64,000 bases of DNA from Erwinia sp. E602 (GCF_018141005.1 NZ_CP046581.1:248001-312000), one strand, 5' to 3'; positions 28,909-37,489 are shown, counted from the first letter of the stretch. The notes: generated by a model not told the origin, from the letters alone. Numbers and translations are program-made.

Positions 28909-30481
28909 CGCGGTGCTCCGTGGCCCGCAGCGCCCGTTCACGGACGATCGCCCACTCGGCCAGCCGGGTCAGCGATGGCTTCGGCGTTTCAAACCACTCG
29001 TCGGGGTGCAGCTCACGTTTATCGCGGATCAGCGCAATCGCCGCGTCCAGCGTCGGAAACTGCTGCGGGCATTCAAGATGCAGAAACAGCGCCACCAGCG
29101 CCACCGAGCGGCTGCGCCCGCCGCGGCAGTTGACCAGAATATTGCCGCGTTCGCGGTTGCGGTAGGAGGCTTTGTCCGGGATCTGCTGCAGCAGCGCGGC
29201 GCGCATCAGCAGATAGCCGGCGTGCAGCATCTCCGGCGCGTTACCCTCGCCGTCGATCAGCCCCAGCTTGTAGTAGCGCACGCTGCCGCTACCGTGGCGC
29301 AACAGGTGCGGCGCGCTGCCCGGCTCCGCAAGGTTGACCCAGTCAATATCGAGATTGACCGCGCAGTTGATCACCGTGCGGATATGGTGCTGGTCCAGCA
29401 GGGCCAGATCGGTGACGCCGTCGGAGCCGCCGATATAAATATCCATTCCCCAGCAGGGAAGGTCGGCGGCAATCAGGCTGACCGGCGGTCGAGGATAATG
29501 CCGGGCGGCGTTATTCAGCGCATCCTCCCCCTCTGCGGAAGCGTGGCCAGCAGCCGTCCGCTGGCTGGCGGGTGATCCGCCGGTGTTGGCAGAGTCAGTC
29601 GGCAGCGTATCGGTGAAGAGGGCTGTTTCGCTGCCCGCCGCGTTGACGTTATGCCGTTCAGCCTTCAGATCCTTTGTTGAATGCTCTGCCAGCGGGATCG
29701 CACTGGCCTGCGCCAGCGCCGCAGCCACGCCGGGTGCCGCAGCCAGCACCGGTAGCCCGGCGTAAATCCCGGCGGCATCCTCGGGCACGACTCCGATGCG
29801 GCCGCCGGCTTCCGCCACCAGCAGCAGCCCGGCAAGGCAGTCCCAGGCGTTCATATGGGCCTCAACGTAACCATCGCTGCGCCCTTCGGCCACCCAGGCC
29901 AGCGCCAGCGCGCCGGAACCGCCACGCCGCACGGTGGCGCCGCCGTTCAGCAGTGCTGCCATCACGTCGAGGTAACGGCGCTGGCTGTGGCGTGATGACC
30001 AGCCCAGCTCAAAGGCGGCACGGCGGCTGTCGTCGGTGCCGGCGCAGCGCAGCGGGCGATCGTTTTTCAGCGCGTAGTGGCCGCGCCGTGCCAGATACAA
30101 TTCCTCGCTGACCGGGTTATAAATCGCCCCCAGCTCGGTGACGCCGTGGCGCACCCAGGCGATACAGATACAGAAATGGGCGATGCCGCGGGCAAAGTTG
30201 GCGGTGCCGTCAATCGGATCAATCACCCACAGGCTGTGCGCGTCGGCGGGCGGCTGCGCGGACTCTTCCCCGAGGATCAGATCCTGTGGGAACCGCTCGC
30301 GCAGGGCCTGCATCAGCTGCGCCTCCACCAGCGTATCGGTTTCGGTAAGGATATCCTGATGGCCCTTCAGCTGGTATTCGCCCGGCTGGCGCGCGTTAAA
30401 ACCGGCAAGTGCGGTCGTGCCGGCCTGCAGGATCAGCTGTTTTAACGCCGCTTCACGCGGCTCTGTCTCAAAATGAGTCAA
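28895..30481 (-). CDS. Inositol monophosphatase / dual-specificity phosphatase fusion protein
   Basis: TTG 30481 has GGGAG seven bases upstream, giving about 528 residues. Residues about 1-270 form an inositol monophosphatase-family domain: GEES, the metal motif WVIDPIDGTANF, and WDCLAGLLLVAEAGG. A low-complexity linker of about 65 residues follows. Residues about 340-528 form a cysteine phosphatase domain with NILVNCRGGRSRSVALVALFL. This fits C-x5-R, with Asn where the usual His precedes the Cys. The two domains use different mechanisms (Mg2+ versus Cys) and could act in sequence on a polyol phosphate. Downstream of a sugar-phosphate type ABC transporter, a role in dephosphorylating the imported compound is likely. 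Substrate unknown. Confidence 0.8.
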   Translation of the reverse strand: MTHFETEPREAALKQLILQAGTTALAGFNARQPGEYQLKGHQDILTETDTLVEAQLMQALRERFPQDLILGEESAQPPADAHSLWVIDPIDGTANFARGIAHFCICIAWVRHGVTELGAIYNPVSEELYLARRGHYALKNDRPLRCAGTDDSRRAAFELGWSSRHSQRRYLDVMAALLNGGATVRRGGSGALALAWVAEGRSDGYVEAHMNAWDCLAGLLLVAEAGGRIGVVPEDAAGIYAGLPVLAAAPGVAAALAQASAIPLAEHSTKDLKAERHNVNAAGSETALFTDTLPTDSANTGGSPASQRTAAGHASAEGEDALNNAARHYPRPPVSLIAADLPCWGMDIYIGGSDGVTDLALLDQHHIRTVINCAVNLDIDWVNLAEPGSAPHLLRHGSGSVRYYKLGLIDGEGNAPEMLHAGYLLMRAALLQQIPDKASYRNRERGNILVNCRGGRSRSVALVALFLHLECPQQFPTLDAAIALIRDKRELHPDEWFETPKPSLTRLAEWAIVRERALRATEHRDDRA

Positions 30482-30509
30482 AATGTACTCCCTGTTGCAA
30501 AGAAGCAAA

Positions 30510-30530
30510 CCGCCGCGCCCGGCGCGGCGG
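30510..30530 (-). terminator. GC-rich hairpin between binding protein and phosphatase genes
   Basis: CCGCCGCGCC/GGCGCGGCGG is an almost loopless 10-bp inverted repeat. In the transcribed direction it is followed by TTTGCTTC. It may attenuate the downstream phosphatase and regulator genes relative to the transporter. Confidence 0.55.
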
Positions 30531-30534
30531 TCGG

Positions 30535-31638
30535 TTATTTTTTAACGCTCAGGCTCCAGAGGTCCTGCCAGTCCTGACGGCTGCGCCAGTCCTCTTTCGC
30601 CGTGGCGGTCAGGTACTCCATCAGCTCGCCGCGGTGCGCACCAATGCCGGAGGCCTCATCCGCCGGCAGGCTGACCGCCGGGTTGGTCGACATCTTGCCA
30701 TCCACCCCCTGCGGCGCGATGCCTTCGGCGCTCAGCAGATAGCGGATAAACAGCTTCGCGCTGTTCGGGCTGCGGCTGCCGGTGGCGATCACCCCGAGAC
30801 TCGGGTAGTTCCAGCCGATAAACGGCTGCATGCCACTGCACAGCCCCAGCGTCATGCCCTGTTTGTTATCGCGAAACTTGGCGGTAGAGACCAGCCCGAC
30901 AAAATCGGATTTGGCGTCCGGCGCGCCGATGGCGGCGGCAGCATCGTTATCGGAATGGGTCAGCAGCACTCCGTTGGCCGCCAGCGCCTTGACCCAGGCG
31001 GCGGTGGCCGAAGCTTCAGTCGTCTGCAGCGGTTTGCCAAACGCCTGCTGATAGGCCGCGCGGATCTGTGCGTCATAATGGGTCTCCAGCTGGCTGAACC
31101 AGTCGGTGTAGGCCGGCTTGCTGCCCGGATCCTGCATCGCCACCCGGCCGCGCCACGCCGGCTGGGTCAGCTGCCAGATGTTGTTCACCGGGCAGGTGGC
31201 GTGATGAGCGATGTTATAGGCAAACACGTTAGGGGCCAGTACCAGGGTAAGCGGCTGCTGATAGCGGTCGCCGATGCTGCCCTTCAGGTCGTCGGGCACC
31301 CAGCTCTGTACGTAGCCTTTATCCAGCAGCTGGGTGATCCCCGCCGGCGCGTCTTCCACGATCGCCACGTCGGTGCGCACGTTTTTGGCCTGCGCTTCGC
31401 GGCTCATAATTTCAATGATCTGCGGCGCATCTGCCTTCACGCCCACCGCCTGCAGGCCGTACTGCGCGCTGAAGGATTTGGCCTGCTGAACAATTTTGCC
31501 GGTGGAGGCGTAGACGGTAATCGGCTGCTCCTGACGGGCGGCGTCGATCAGCGCCTGTAGCTGGCTGTCCTGTGCGTGGGTCAGCGGGCTGGCGGTCAGT
31601 GCGGCAAAAACGGCGAGGGCGGTCAGAGTCTGTTTCAT
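30535..31638 (-). CDS. ABC transporter periplasmic binding protein, Fe(III)/sugar-phosphate (FbpA/AfuA) type
   Basis: The 367-residue protein has a cleaved signal peptide (LTALAVFAALTASPLTHAQ). The mature domain is of the SBP_bac_6/FbpA fold, with ITVYASTGKIVQQAKSF and later GVIATGSRSPNSAKLFIRYLLS. The paired tyrosines of ferric-binding proteins are not evident. AfuA-type members bind sugar phosphates rather than iron. Its operon holds two phosphatase domains, so an organophosphate ligand is favoured over iron. The start overlaps the ATPase stop by 4 bases. Confidence 0.8.
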   Translation of the reverse strand: MKQTLTALAVFAALTASPLTHAQDSQLQALIDAARQEQPITVYASTGKIVQQAKSFSAQYGLQAVGVKADAPQIIEIMSREAQAKNVRTDVAIVEDAPAGITQLLDKGYVQSWVPDDLKGSIGDRYQQPLTLVLAPNVFAYNIAHHATCPVNNIWQLTQPAWRGRVAMQDPGSKPAYTDWFSQLETHYDAQIRAAYQQAFGKPLQTTEASATAAWVKALAANGVLLTHSDNDAAAAIGAPDAKSDFVGLVSTAKFRDNKQGMTLGLCSGMQPFIGWNYPSLGVIATGSRSPNSAKLFIRYLLSAEGIAPQGVDGKMSTNPAVSLPADEASGIGAHRGELMEYLTATAKEDWRSRQDWQDLWSLSVKK

Positions 31639-32750
31639 CCTGCTTCCTGAGTGAAAAGTGAAAAATCGGCGGCGGCGGCCGGCTCGTGGCGCTGGCCTGC
31701 GGGGGTAAAGAAGTGCAGCGCATCGGCCGGCAGCTGGCAGTAAACCTGCTGGCCGGCCTGCCAGCGCGGGCGCAGCTGGGTGGAGTGGAACAGCCGGTCG
31801 TGGCCGTTGACCAGCTCAATCACCCAGCTGCCGCCGGTGGGCATAATATTGTCGAGGGTCATCGCGACGCTGTGCGGGTATGGTCGCTCATGCAGCACGA
31901 TCTCTTCCGGACGGATGCCGCACACGCAGGCCTCCCCGTTAACGCTCGGGTAGCGCTGCTGCAGATGTTCCGAGAGCAGGCTTACAGGCTGATGCAGCGG
32001 GATCATATTCAGCTTCGGCGTGCCGATAAACTCCGCCACAAAGCGGTTGGCGGGGCGTGCGTAGATCGCATCCGGCGTGCCGACCTGCTGCATCTCACCG
32101 GCGCTCATCACCGCAATGGTGGTGGCCAGCGTCATCGCTTCCCACTGGTCGTGGCTGACAAACACGATGGTGGTGCCAAAGGTGGCATGCAGGCGCTTCA
32201 GCTCGGCGCGCATCTCCAGCCGCAGCGTGGCGTCGAGGTTGGATAGTGGCTCATCGAGCAGCAGCACGCCGGGATTAACCGCCAGCATCCGCGCCAGCGC
32301 CACCCGCTGCTGCTGGCCACCGGAGAGCTGCGCCGGATAGCGGCGTGCATAGTCGGCGATGCGCAGCTTCTCCATTACGTCCTGACAGCGGGCGCTGCGC
32401 TCGCGTGCAGGCAGCTTCTGCAGGCGCAGGCCGAAATCGACGTTCTGTTCGACGGTCATATGCGGCCACAGCGCGTAGCTCTGAAATACCAGCCCGATAC
32501 CGCGTTTTTCCGGCGGCAGATATGTGCCGCGCGCCACGGAATCGACCAGCCGGTCGCCAATGGTGATTTCACCGCCGCTGGCGTGCTCTATACCGGCAAT
32601 CATCCGCAGGATGGTGGTTTTGCCGCAGCCGGACGGGCCCAGCAGGCACAAAAACTCGCCGTCTTTTACCGTCAGGCTGACGTTGTTCACCGCCGGCGTC
32701 TCGCTGCCGGGATAGCGTTTGCTCAGATTGCTTAGCTGAATTGAGGGCAT
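31635..32750 (-). CDS. ABC transporter ATP-binding protein (FbpC/AfuC type)
   Basis: Motifs are Walker A GPSGCGKTT, the Q-loop VFQSYALWPH, signature [15 protein letters not shown], Walker B VLLLDEPLSNLDA and switch His VSHDQ. A TOBE-like domain follows residue about 240. The 371-residue length fits ATPases of the iron, polyamine and sugar-phosphate import group. Confidence 0.92.
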   Translation of the reverse strand: MPSIQLSNLSKRYPGSETPAVNNVSLTVKDGEFLCLLGPSGCGKTTILRMIAGIEHASGGEITIGDRLVDSVARGTYLPPEKRGIGLVFQSYALWPHMTVEQNVDFGLRLQKLPARERSARCQDVMEKLRIADYARRYPAQLSGGQQQRVALARMLAVNPGVLLLDEPLSNLDATLRLEMRAELKRLHATFGTTIVFVSHDQWEAMTLATTIAVMSAGEMQQVGTPDAIYARPANRFVAEFIGTPKLNMIPLHQPVSLLSEHLQQRYPSVNGEACVCGIRPEEIVLHERPYPHSVAMTLDNIMPTGGSWVIELVNGHDRLFHSTQLRPRWQAGQQVYCQLPADALHFFTPAGQRHEPAAAADFSLFTQEAG

Positions 32751-32751
32751 G

Positions 32752-34575
32752 TCAGTTCTCCAGTCCGCTGGCCAGCCCGCTGCCGGTGATCCTCTGGATC
32801 AGCAGGGTACCGGCCCATGAAATCAGGGCGATCATCAGCACCACGGCATTGGCCGCCTGCTGGTAGTTGTAATCAATCAGGCGCAGTGAGTACGTGGTCA
32901 ACACGTCGGTCGCGGGGATGGCCAGGATAATAAACAGGCTGACGCCCTTAATGCCGGAGATAAACGGCAGCAGGATCGCTGTGGCCAGCGGCCCGGCCTG
33001 AATCGGGATAACGATGCGGCAGATACGCGACAACCAGCCTGCACCGGCCACGCGTGCGGCCTCTTCCGCCTCCTTGCCCAGCTGGGTCATCGCCGCGATG
33101 CCGGAGCGGCTGGCGTAGGGCATCTTTTCGGCGATCAGCGCCAGCACCAGAATCAGCGGCGTGCCGTACAGCGCGGGCAGTGGACCGTGGCTGACCGCAA
33201 ACAACGATAAAAACGCGGCGGCGAAGGCGATGCCGGGTACCAGGTAAGGCACAAAGGTCACCTGACGCAGGAAGGTGCCGACCCAGCGCAGGTGGCAGCG
33301 CATCACCGCATAGCCCACCAGCAGCCCCAGTACGCCGCAGGTCAGCGAGGCCGAACCGACAATCACCAGCGTATTGCCCGCAGCGCGCCAGAACTCGCCG
33401 GTCAACAGAATGCCGCTGTGCAGCGCCACGGTATCGAGGTTGTGGCCGATCCAGTAAGCAAAGGTGAAGTTCTCGCTGTTAAAGCGCCCGGGCAGGATCA
33501 TGATGGTAGAGAGGAACAGGGTCAGCAGCGGGATCGCCACCCCCAGCAGCACAAACGCCAGCGGCGCGGCGGCGGCGAGGATGCGCCAGCTGCCCAGCCC
33601 GCGGCGGCGCTCCATTACCCCTTTGCCGCCGACGGTGACAAAGCGTTTCGCCTCACGCAGCATCTTCATATCCAGCAGCAGGGTGACCATCCCCATCAGC
33701 ATAATCACCGAGGCCAGCACCGCCGCCACGCCAGACTGACGGGTGCCGATGGCGCGATACAGGCCGGTAGACAGCGTATCGAAGTGGACCGGCAGGCCGA
33801 GAATATAGGGCAGGGCGAACTCGCCGATGCAGTCGGCGAAGATCAGCAGCGCGCCTGAGAGCAGCGCCGGGCGCAGCAGCGGCAGGACAATGCGCAGGGC
33901 AATAGTGCGGCGCGATGCGCCCAGCACGCGTGCGGACTCCTCCATCTGGCTGTCCATCCTGCGCAGCGCGTTACCGACCATCAGGATCACCAGCGGCGCA
34001 TAGTGCAGCACCATAATTACCACCATCGGAAACGCGCCGTAGGCCAGCCAGTCTGGCGTCTGAATGCCCATTGCTTCCAGCCAGCCGGGCTGGCCGCCGA
34101 TCGCCTGGTTTTTAAACAGGGTGCTCCACGCCAGCGCGAAGGTCCAGGAGGGCAGCATAAAGGGCACGATTAGCAGCGTGGCGAAGCTTTTGCGCCCGGC
34201 GAGATCGGTGCGGTTAACCAGCCAGGCCAGCTCCACGCCGATCAGCAGCGCACCGGCCACGGTAAACAGTGCCACCGTCAGCGTGTTGAGCAGCGGCGTC
34301 CACAGCAGCAGCTCGGACATCCGTGAGGTGAGGGTGCGCAGCAGGTAGTAAGCGGTGAGGCTGCCTTCTGCGGCGGCGGTGCGGTTCTCGTCGCCGCTCT
34401 GCACCAGCACGGCGTTCACCAGTACCGAGAGTACCGGTGCCAGAATTAATCCGCTGAAGAGCAGCACCAGCAGCATGCCCAGCAGGTTGGCCGGCTCATG
34501 GCTGGCGATGGCGAAACCGTGACGTAACCGCTGCCACGGGGAAATCGTTGTCGGGCGTTCAGCTTGATAAGACAC
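32752..34575 (-). CDS. ABC transporter permease, two-module FbpB/AfuB type
   Basis: The 607-residue protein has about 12 membrane segments in two homologous halves. Each half carries an EAA-like loop: ESARVLGASRRTIALRIVLPLLRPA and EAARVAGAGWLSRICRIVIPIQAG. Such fused permeases are typical of FbpB/AfuB. It is the first gene of the operon and its stop lies one base before the ATPase start codon. Confidence 0.9.
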   Translation of the reverse strand: MSYQAERPTTISPWQRLRHGFAIASHEPANLLGMLLVLLFSGLILAPVLSVLVNAVLVQSGDENRTAAAEGSLTAYYLLRTLTSRMSELLLWTPLLNTLTVALFTVAGALLIGVELAWLVNRTDLAGRKSFATLLIVPFMLPSWTFALAWSTLFKNQAIGGQPGWLEAMGIQTPDWLAYGAFPMVVIMVLHYAPLVILMVGNALRRMDSQMEESARVLGASRRTIALRIVLPLLRPALLSGALLIFADCIGEFALPYILGLPVHFDTLSTGLYRAIGTRQSGVAAVLASVIMLMGMVTLLLDMKMLREAKRFVTVGGKGVMERRRGLGSWRILAAAAPLAFVLLGVAIPLLTLFLSTIMILPGRFNSENFTFAYWIGHNLDTVALHSGILLTGEFWRAAGNTLVIVGSASLTCGVLGLLVGYAVMRCHLRWVGTFLRQVTFVPYLVPGIAFAAAFLSLFAVSHGPLPALYGTPLILVLALIAEKMPYASRSGIAAMTQLGKEAEEAARVAGAGWLSRICRIVIPIQAGPLATAILLPFISGIKGVSLFIILAIPATDVLTTYSLRLIDYNYQQAANAVVLMIALISWAGTLLIQRITGSGLASGLEN

Positions 34576-34644
34576 GCTCTGACCTCGGTCAGTGAAAGAG
34601 TAAGCGGACTATAGCGACGCCGTATGACAGTTTTGCGATGCGTT

Positions 34645-34658
34645 TGCACATATGTGCA
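34645..34658. promoter_or_regulatory. 14-bp palindrome upstream of the ABC/phosphatase operon
   Basis: TGCACATATGTGCA is a perfect palindrome about 70 bp upstream of the permease start. GTTTGCAC at 34642 pairs with GTGCAAAC at 34672-34679. It is a candidate operator for the LacI-family regulator at the end of the operon. Confidence 0.5.
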
Positions 34659-34823
34659 TTTTTTATTTTAAGTGCAAACAGGAAGTCAGGCATAACCACA
34701 GGGGTATCGGTTGGGCTTAATGCACGCAGGCAATGCTGGCATTCCGCACGGCTTCACAGCAGGACGTTGCGGTACTGAACTTTAGAGACGATCGAGGAAC
34801 TTTCATTGAAATGCGTCACAATA

Positions 34824-34838
34824 TGTTATAACGTAACA
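34824..34838. promoter_or_regulatory. Zur box of zinT
   Basis: TGTTATAACGTAACA matches the Zur core TGTTATANTATAACA at 13 of 15 positions. It lies about 40 bp before the zinT start, as expected for zinc repression. Confidence 0.75.
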
Positions 34839-34866
34839 CAAAATAACAGAGAGAGAGGATCCCCCC

Positions 34867-35514
34867 TTGGTACAGGTAACAAAACTGGCAGTGGTTCTGG
34901 GAACATTATGCTTCAGCTATCAGGCGCTGGCCCATGGCCATCACGATCACGGCAAGCCGCTGACCGCGGCTGAAACCCAGGCGGCGGCAGGCGTATTTGC
35001 GGATAAAGACGTGAAAGACCGTGCGCTGACCGACTGGGAAGGCGTCTGGCAGTCGGTTTATCCGCTGCTGCAGAAGGGGGCGCTGGATCCGGTGTTTGAG
35101 AAAAAGGCTAAGCAGGACGGCAGTAAAACGGCGGCAGAATTCAAAGAGTACTATCGCAAAGGCTACGCCACCGATGTGGATATGCTGGGTATCGAAAACG
35201 GCGTGATGGAGTTCCATCGCGGCGACAAAAGCAGCGCCTGCCGCTACGACTACGCCGGCTACAAAATTCTGACCTACGCCTCCGGTAAAAAAGGCGTGCG
35301 CTACCTGTTCGAGTGCAAAGAGGCCAACAGCAGCGCGCCAAAGTATGTGCAGTTCAGTGACCACACCATCGGTCCGCGCAAGTCTGCCCATTTCCATATC
35401 TTCACCGGAAATACCTCTCAGGAAGCGCTGCTGAAAGAGATGGACAACTGGCCGACTTACTATCCTTATCAGCTGAACGATGCGCAGGTGGTTGACGAGA
35501 TGCTGCACCACTGA
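34867..35514 (+). CDS. zinT: Periplasmic zinc-binding protein ZinT
   Basis: The gene starts with TTG behind GAGAGAGGAT and encodes 215 residues (216 in E. coli). A signal peptide ends at YQALA. The mature N-terminus [11 protein letters not shown] is a His-rich zinc-binding loop. The body has [33 protein letters not shown] and [12 protein letters not shown], with the conserved metal-site histidines. It scavenges zinc in the periplasm and works with ZnuABC. Confidence 0.95.
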   Translation: MVQVTKLAVVLGTLCFSYQALAHGHHDHGKPLTAAETQAAAGVFADKDVKDRALTDWEGVWQSVYPLLQKGALDPVFEKKAKQDGSKTAAEFKEYYRKGYATDVDMLGIENGVMEFHRGDKSSACRYDYAGYKILTYASGKKGVRYLFECKEANSSAPKYVQFSDHTIGPRKSAHFHIFTGNTSQEALLKEMDNWPTYYPYQLNDAQVVDEMLHH

Positions 35515-35579
35515 TATCTCTGACGAAACGGCAGTTCCGCCAGGGCGGAGAGGGCCGATAATCCGTGGGCGGGGCGATT

Positions 35580-35840
35580 AACGGGTTGCCGTAACACTAT
35601 GTTTTTGGACAGATTCCTGGCTTTATCGTCAGGTATGAACAGGCAGATGGCAGTATAATGACCCCGGCGCTTGAGGCTTCTGCTTCAGGTCGTCGGCAGC
35701 AGTGCTGATGTGCGTGAGGCAGATGCAGAAAAGCCCCGAAGTTAATTTCCATTAACCCCGAGGCCCCTGTATGCCCAGAAACATCAGGGTATCCTCTTAC
35801 CTGCCGCAAGGCAAGGAGAAGAAGGTCATGAAACTGCCAC
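35580..35840 (+). repeat. hok leader, copy 1 of a 261-bp tandem duplication
   Basis: It contains a TATAAT (35655-35660), the structured leader, a mok-like start ATG 35771 and the hok start at 35828, where only MKLPLTG is encoded before TAG at 35846. The next copy begins at 35841. The toxin coding part is thus missing. Confidence 0.85.
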
Positions 35841-35848
35841 TAACGGGT
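35771..35848 (+). pseudogene. Truncated mok/hok reading frame
   Basis: The 25-codon frame [20 protein letters not shown]...LTG ends where copy 2 of the duplication starts. It has no membrane segment and so cannot be toxic. Confidence 0.75.
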
Positions 35849-36101
35849 TAGCGTAACACACTGATTTTGGATGTATTCCTGGCGTAATCGTCAGGCGGGA
35901 ACGGAAAGACGGCAGTATAATGACCCCGGCGCTTGAGGCTTCTGCTTCAGGTTGTCGGCAGCATTGCTGATGTGCGTGATGCAGATGCAGAAAAGCCCCG
36001 AAGTTAATTCTCATTAACCCCGAGGCCTCTGTATGCATAGCAACATCAGAGTATCCTCTTACCTGCCGCAAGGCAAGGAGAAGACGGTCATGAAACTGCC
36101 G
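35841..36101 (+). repeat. hok leader, copy 2 of the tandem duplication
   Basis: This copy is about 85-90% identical to copy 1 and has TATAAT at 35916-35921. It includes the region where Sok-type antisense RNA pairs with the leader around the mok start (36033). An antisense RNA gene is expected on the minus strand here, but its promoter was not clearly seen. Confidence 0.8.
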
Positions 36102-36248
36102 CAAAGCACCCTGTTCTGGTGCGTATTAACGCTGTGTTTAACGCTGTTAATATTCACGTTTCTGATGCGGAAATCGCTGTGTGAGATCCGCTACCGGGAT
36201 CCGTTCAGGGAGGTGGCGGCGATGATGACCTGCGAACCGGGTAAGTAG
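36090..36248 (+). CDS. hok: Hok/Gef-family type I toxin
   Basis: The 52-residue peptide has one membrane segment ([21 protein letters not shown]), then [11 protein letters not shown] and a C-terminus ending EPGK, very close to plasmid R1 Hok. Start ATG 36090 lies behind AAGGAGAA. The upstream mok-like frame (ATG 36033) is in the same frame as hok here, so read-through would give a 71-residue extended form. Insertion of Hok into the inner membrane depolarises it; translation is normally blocked by Sok RNA. Confidence 0.92.
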   Translation: MKLPQSTLFWCVLTLCLTLLIFTFLMRKSLCEIRYRDPFREVAAMMTCEPGK

Positions 36249-36257
36249 CGAACCACT

Positions 36258-36278
36258 GGCGGGGGTAACCCCGCCTTT
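36258..36278 (+). terminator. hok terminator hairpin
   Basis: GGCGGGG-GTAA-CCCCGCC is followed by TTTC, ten bases after the hok stop. Confidence 0.75.
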
Positions 36279-36315
36279 CGGTCACTGATGTGGCGGGCAG
36301 CGCAAGCGCTTTTAC

Positions 36316-36347
36316 AAAGGGCTCTGAGGGAACTCAGGGCCCTTTTT
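36316..36347. terminator. Second terminator downstream of hok
   Basis: AAAGGGCTCTGAG and CTCAGGGCCCTTT form a stem with one mismatch and a GGAA loop, ending in TTTTT. Confidence 0.8.
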
Positions 36348-36380
36348 CCGTCAGGTTTATCCTGCCACCCGCCACCCGGC

Positions 36381-36415
36381 AGCCATTAGCCATTAGCCAT
36401 TAGCCATTAGCCATT
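36381..36415. repeat. Heptanucleotide tandem repeat (AGCCATT)x5
   Basis: Five perfect copies of AGCCATT lie between the hok terminators and the AraC-type gene. Confidence 0.95.
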
Positions 36416-36527
36416 CTCTCCGCTCTCCGCTTTTCTGTCTCAGCGTCTTTATACTTCGCTGTCCAGTGATCTTTAAGCCTGGCGCCTCCTTTTCTGTAAT
36501 GCCACGCTTCCGGATCACCCTCACCGG

Positions 36528-37412
36528 TCAAAACAGCGGTGCCTGATCGAACTTTTTACGGTATTCGCGTGGACTTAGCGTGCGGTGCTGGCTGAAGATG
36601 CGCGAGAAGTAGAGCGGGTCTTCATAGCCGACCGCGCGCGCCACCTGGGCAATTGACAGCTGCGTCTGCTGCAGCAGATCGCAGGCGCGGGAGACGCGCT
36701 GCTGCTCGCGCCAGGCGGAAAGGGTGGTGCCCATCTCTTTGCGGAACAGATGCGCCAGCCGCGAGGTGGAGATAAAGGCCATGCGCGCCAGTTGCTCTAC
36801 CCGGGTCTCCTCGGCCAGGTGTTCATTGATGTAGTGGCACACCGTCTGGATGCGCGGGTCGCGGTTTTGCCGGTTGCTGGCGGGCTGCAGCTGAAAAGTC
36901 TGCAGTATCAGCCGCTCCAGCGTGTTCATCGCCAGCGCCTCGGCCAGCGGCTCCGCCGCCGCGTTCCAGCGGATCACCTCTTTAAACAGCAGCGCCATCT
37001 GCCGGCTGGCGGTCGCATCAAGCGCCGTGCGTCCAATCTGGCCCTGGTATCGATCCCAGCGCAGCCAGTCGCTCCAGCCGGGGCGCGGGATAAAATAGAT
37101 CCACAGATGATCCCACGCCGGGCTCTCCTTGGCGCGGCCGTAATGGTGGATCACGCCGGGTGGAAAGAGCAGCATCTCATCCTCACTGCAGTAAAACTGC
37201 CCGTCGGCGTGATGGATAACGCCACGGCCTTTCAGGGTCAGATTAAGCATATAACCCTTCATGCCGCTGGGCCGGTGAATAAACCAGTCAAGCTTGCTGC
37301 CGGGCGTGATAGGCGTAAAGCCGGAAACCATAAAGGCGTTAAAGGTAAAGCGCTTCATCAGCGGGGAGAAGTTTAACAGCTCGGCGTTGTCTGACGCGGT
37401 CATCGGCGGCAT
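36528..37412 (-). CDS. AraC-family regulator of the GH42/GPH locus
   Basis: The 294-residue protein has an N-terminal cupin sensor like that of E. coli AraC (RPSGMKGYMLNLTLKGRGV, LLFPPGVIHHYGR) and two C-terminal HTHs (VEQLARMAFISTSRLAHLFRKEMG and IAQVARAVGYEDPLYFSRIFSQH). It lies 77 bp after the symporter gene on the same strand. No ara metabolic genes are near, so control of the galactoside genes is more likely than of arabinose catabolism. Confidence 0.85.
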   Translation of the reverse strand: MPPMTASDNAELLNFSPLMKRFTFNAFMVSGFTPITPGSKLDWFIHRPSGMKGYMLNLTLKGRGVIHHADGQFYCSEDEMLLFPPGVIHHYGRAKESPAWDHLWIYFIPRPGWSDWLRWDRYQGQIGRTALDATASRQMALLFKEVIRWNAAAEPLAEALAMNTLERLILQTFQLQPASNRQNRDPRIQTVCHYINEHLAEETRVEQLARMAFISTSRLAHLFRKEMGTTLSAWREQQRVSRACDLLQQTQLSIAQVARAVGYEDPLYFSRIFSQHRTLSPREYRKKFDQAPLF

Positions 37413-37489
37413 CCGGCGGAAGTAAGTGCGGCTAGTATAGCCGCGGCCCCCGTCTCACCGGAGGCCGCAGGTTACTTTTGTGCTATCGC

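Noticed and set aside
30535..34575. Ferric iron (Fbp/Sfu) transporter
   Set aside because: Overall family similarity allows it, but the operon carries two phosphatase domains and a LacI-type regulator, no Fur-like box was seen, and the paired iron-binding tyrosines are not evident.
36381..36415. CRISPR-like repeat array (also 53065-53112)
   Set aside because: Contiguous 7-bp units without spacers; no cas genes in the window.
36528..37412. Arabinose operon regulator araC itself
   Set aside because: The sensor domain resembles AraC, but no ara genes are near and it follows galactoside genes on the same strand.
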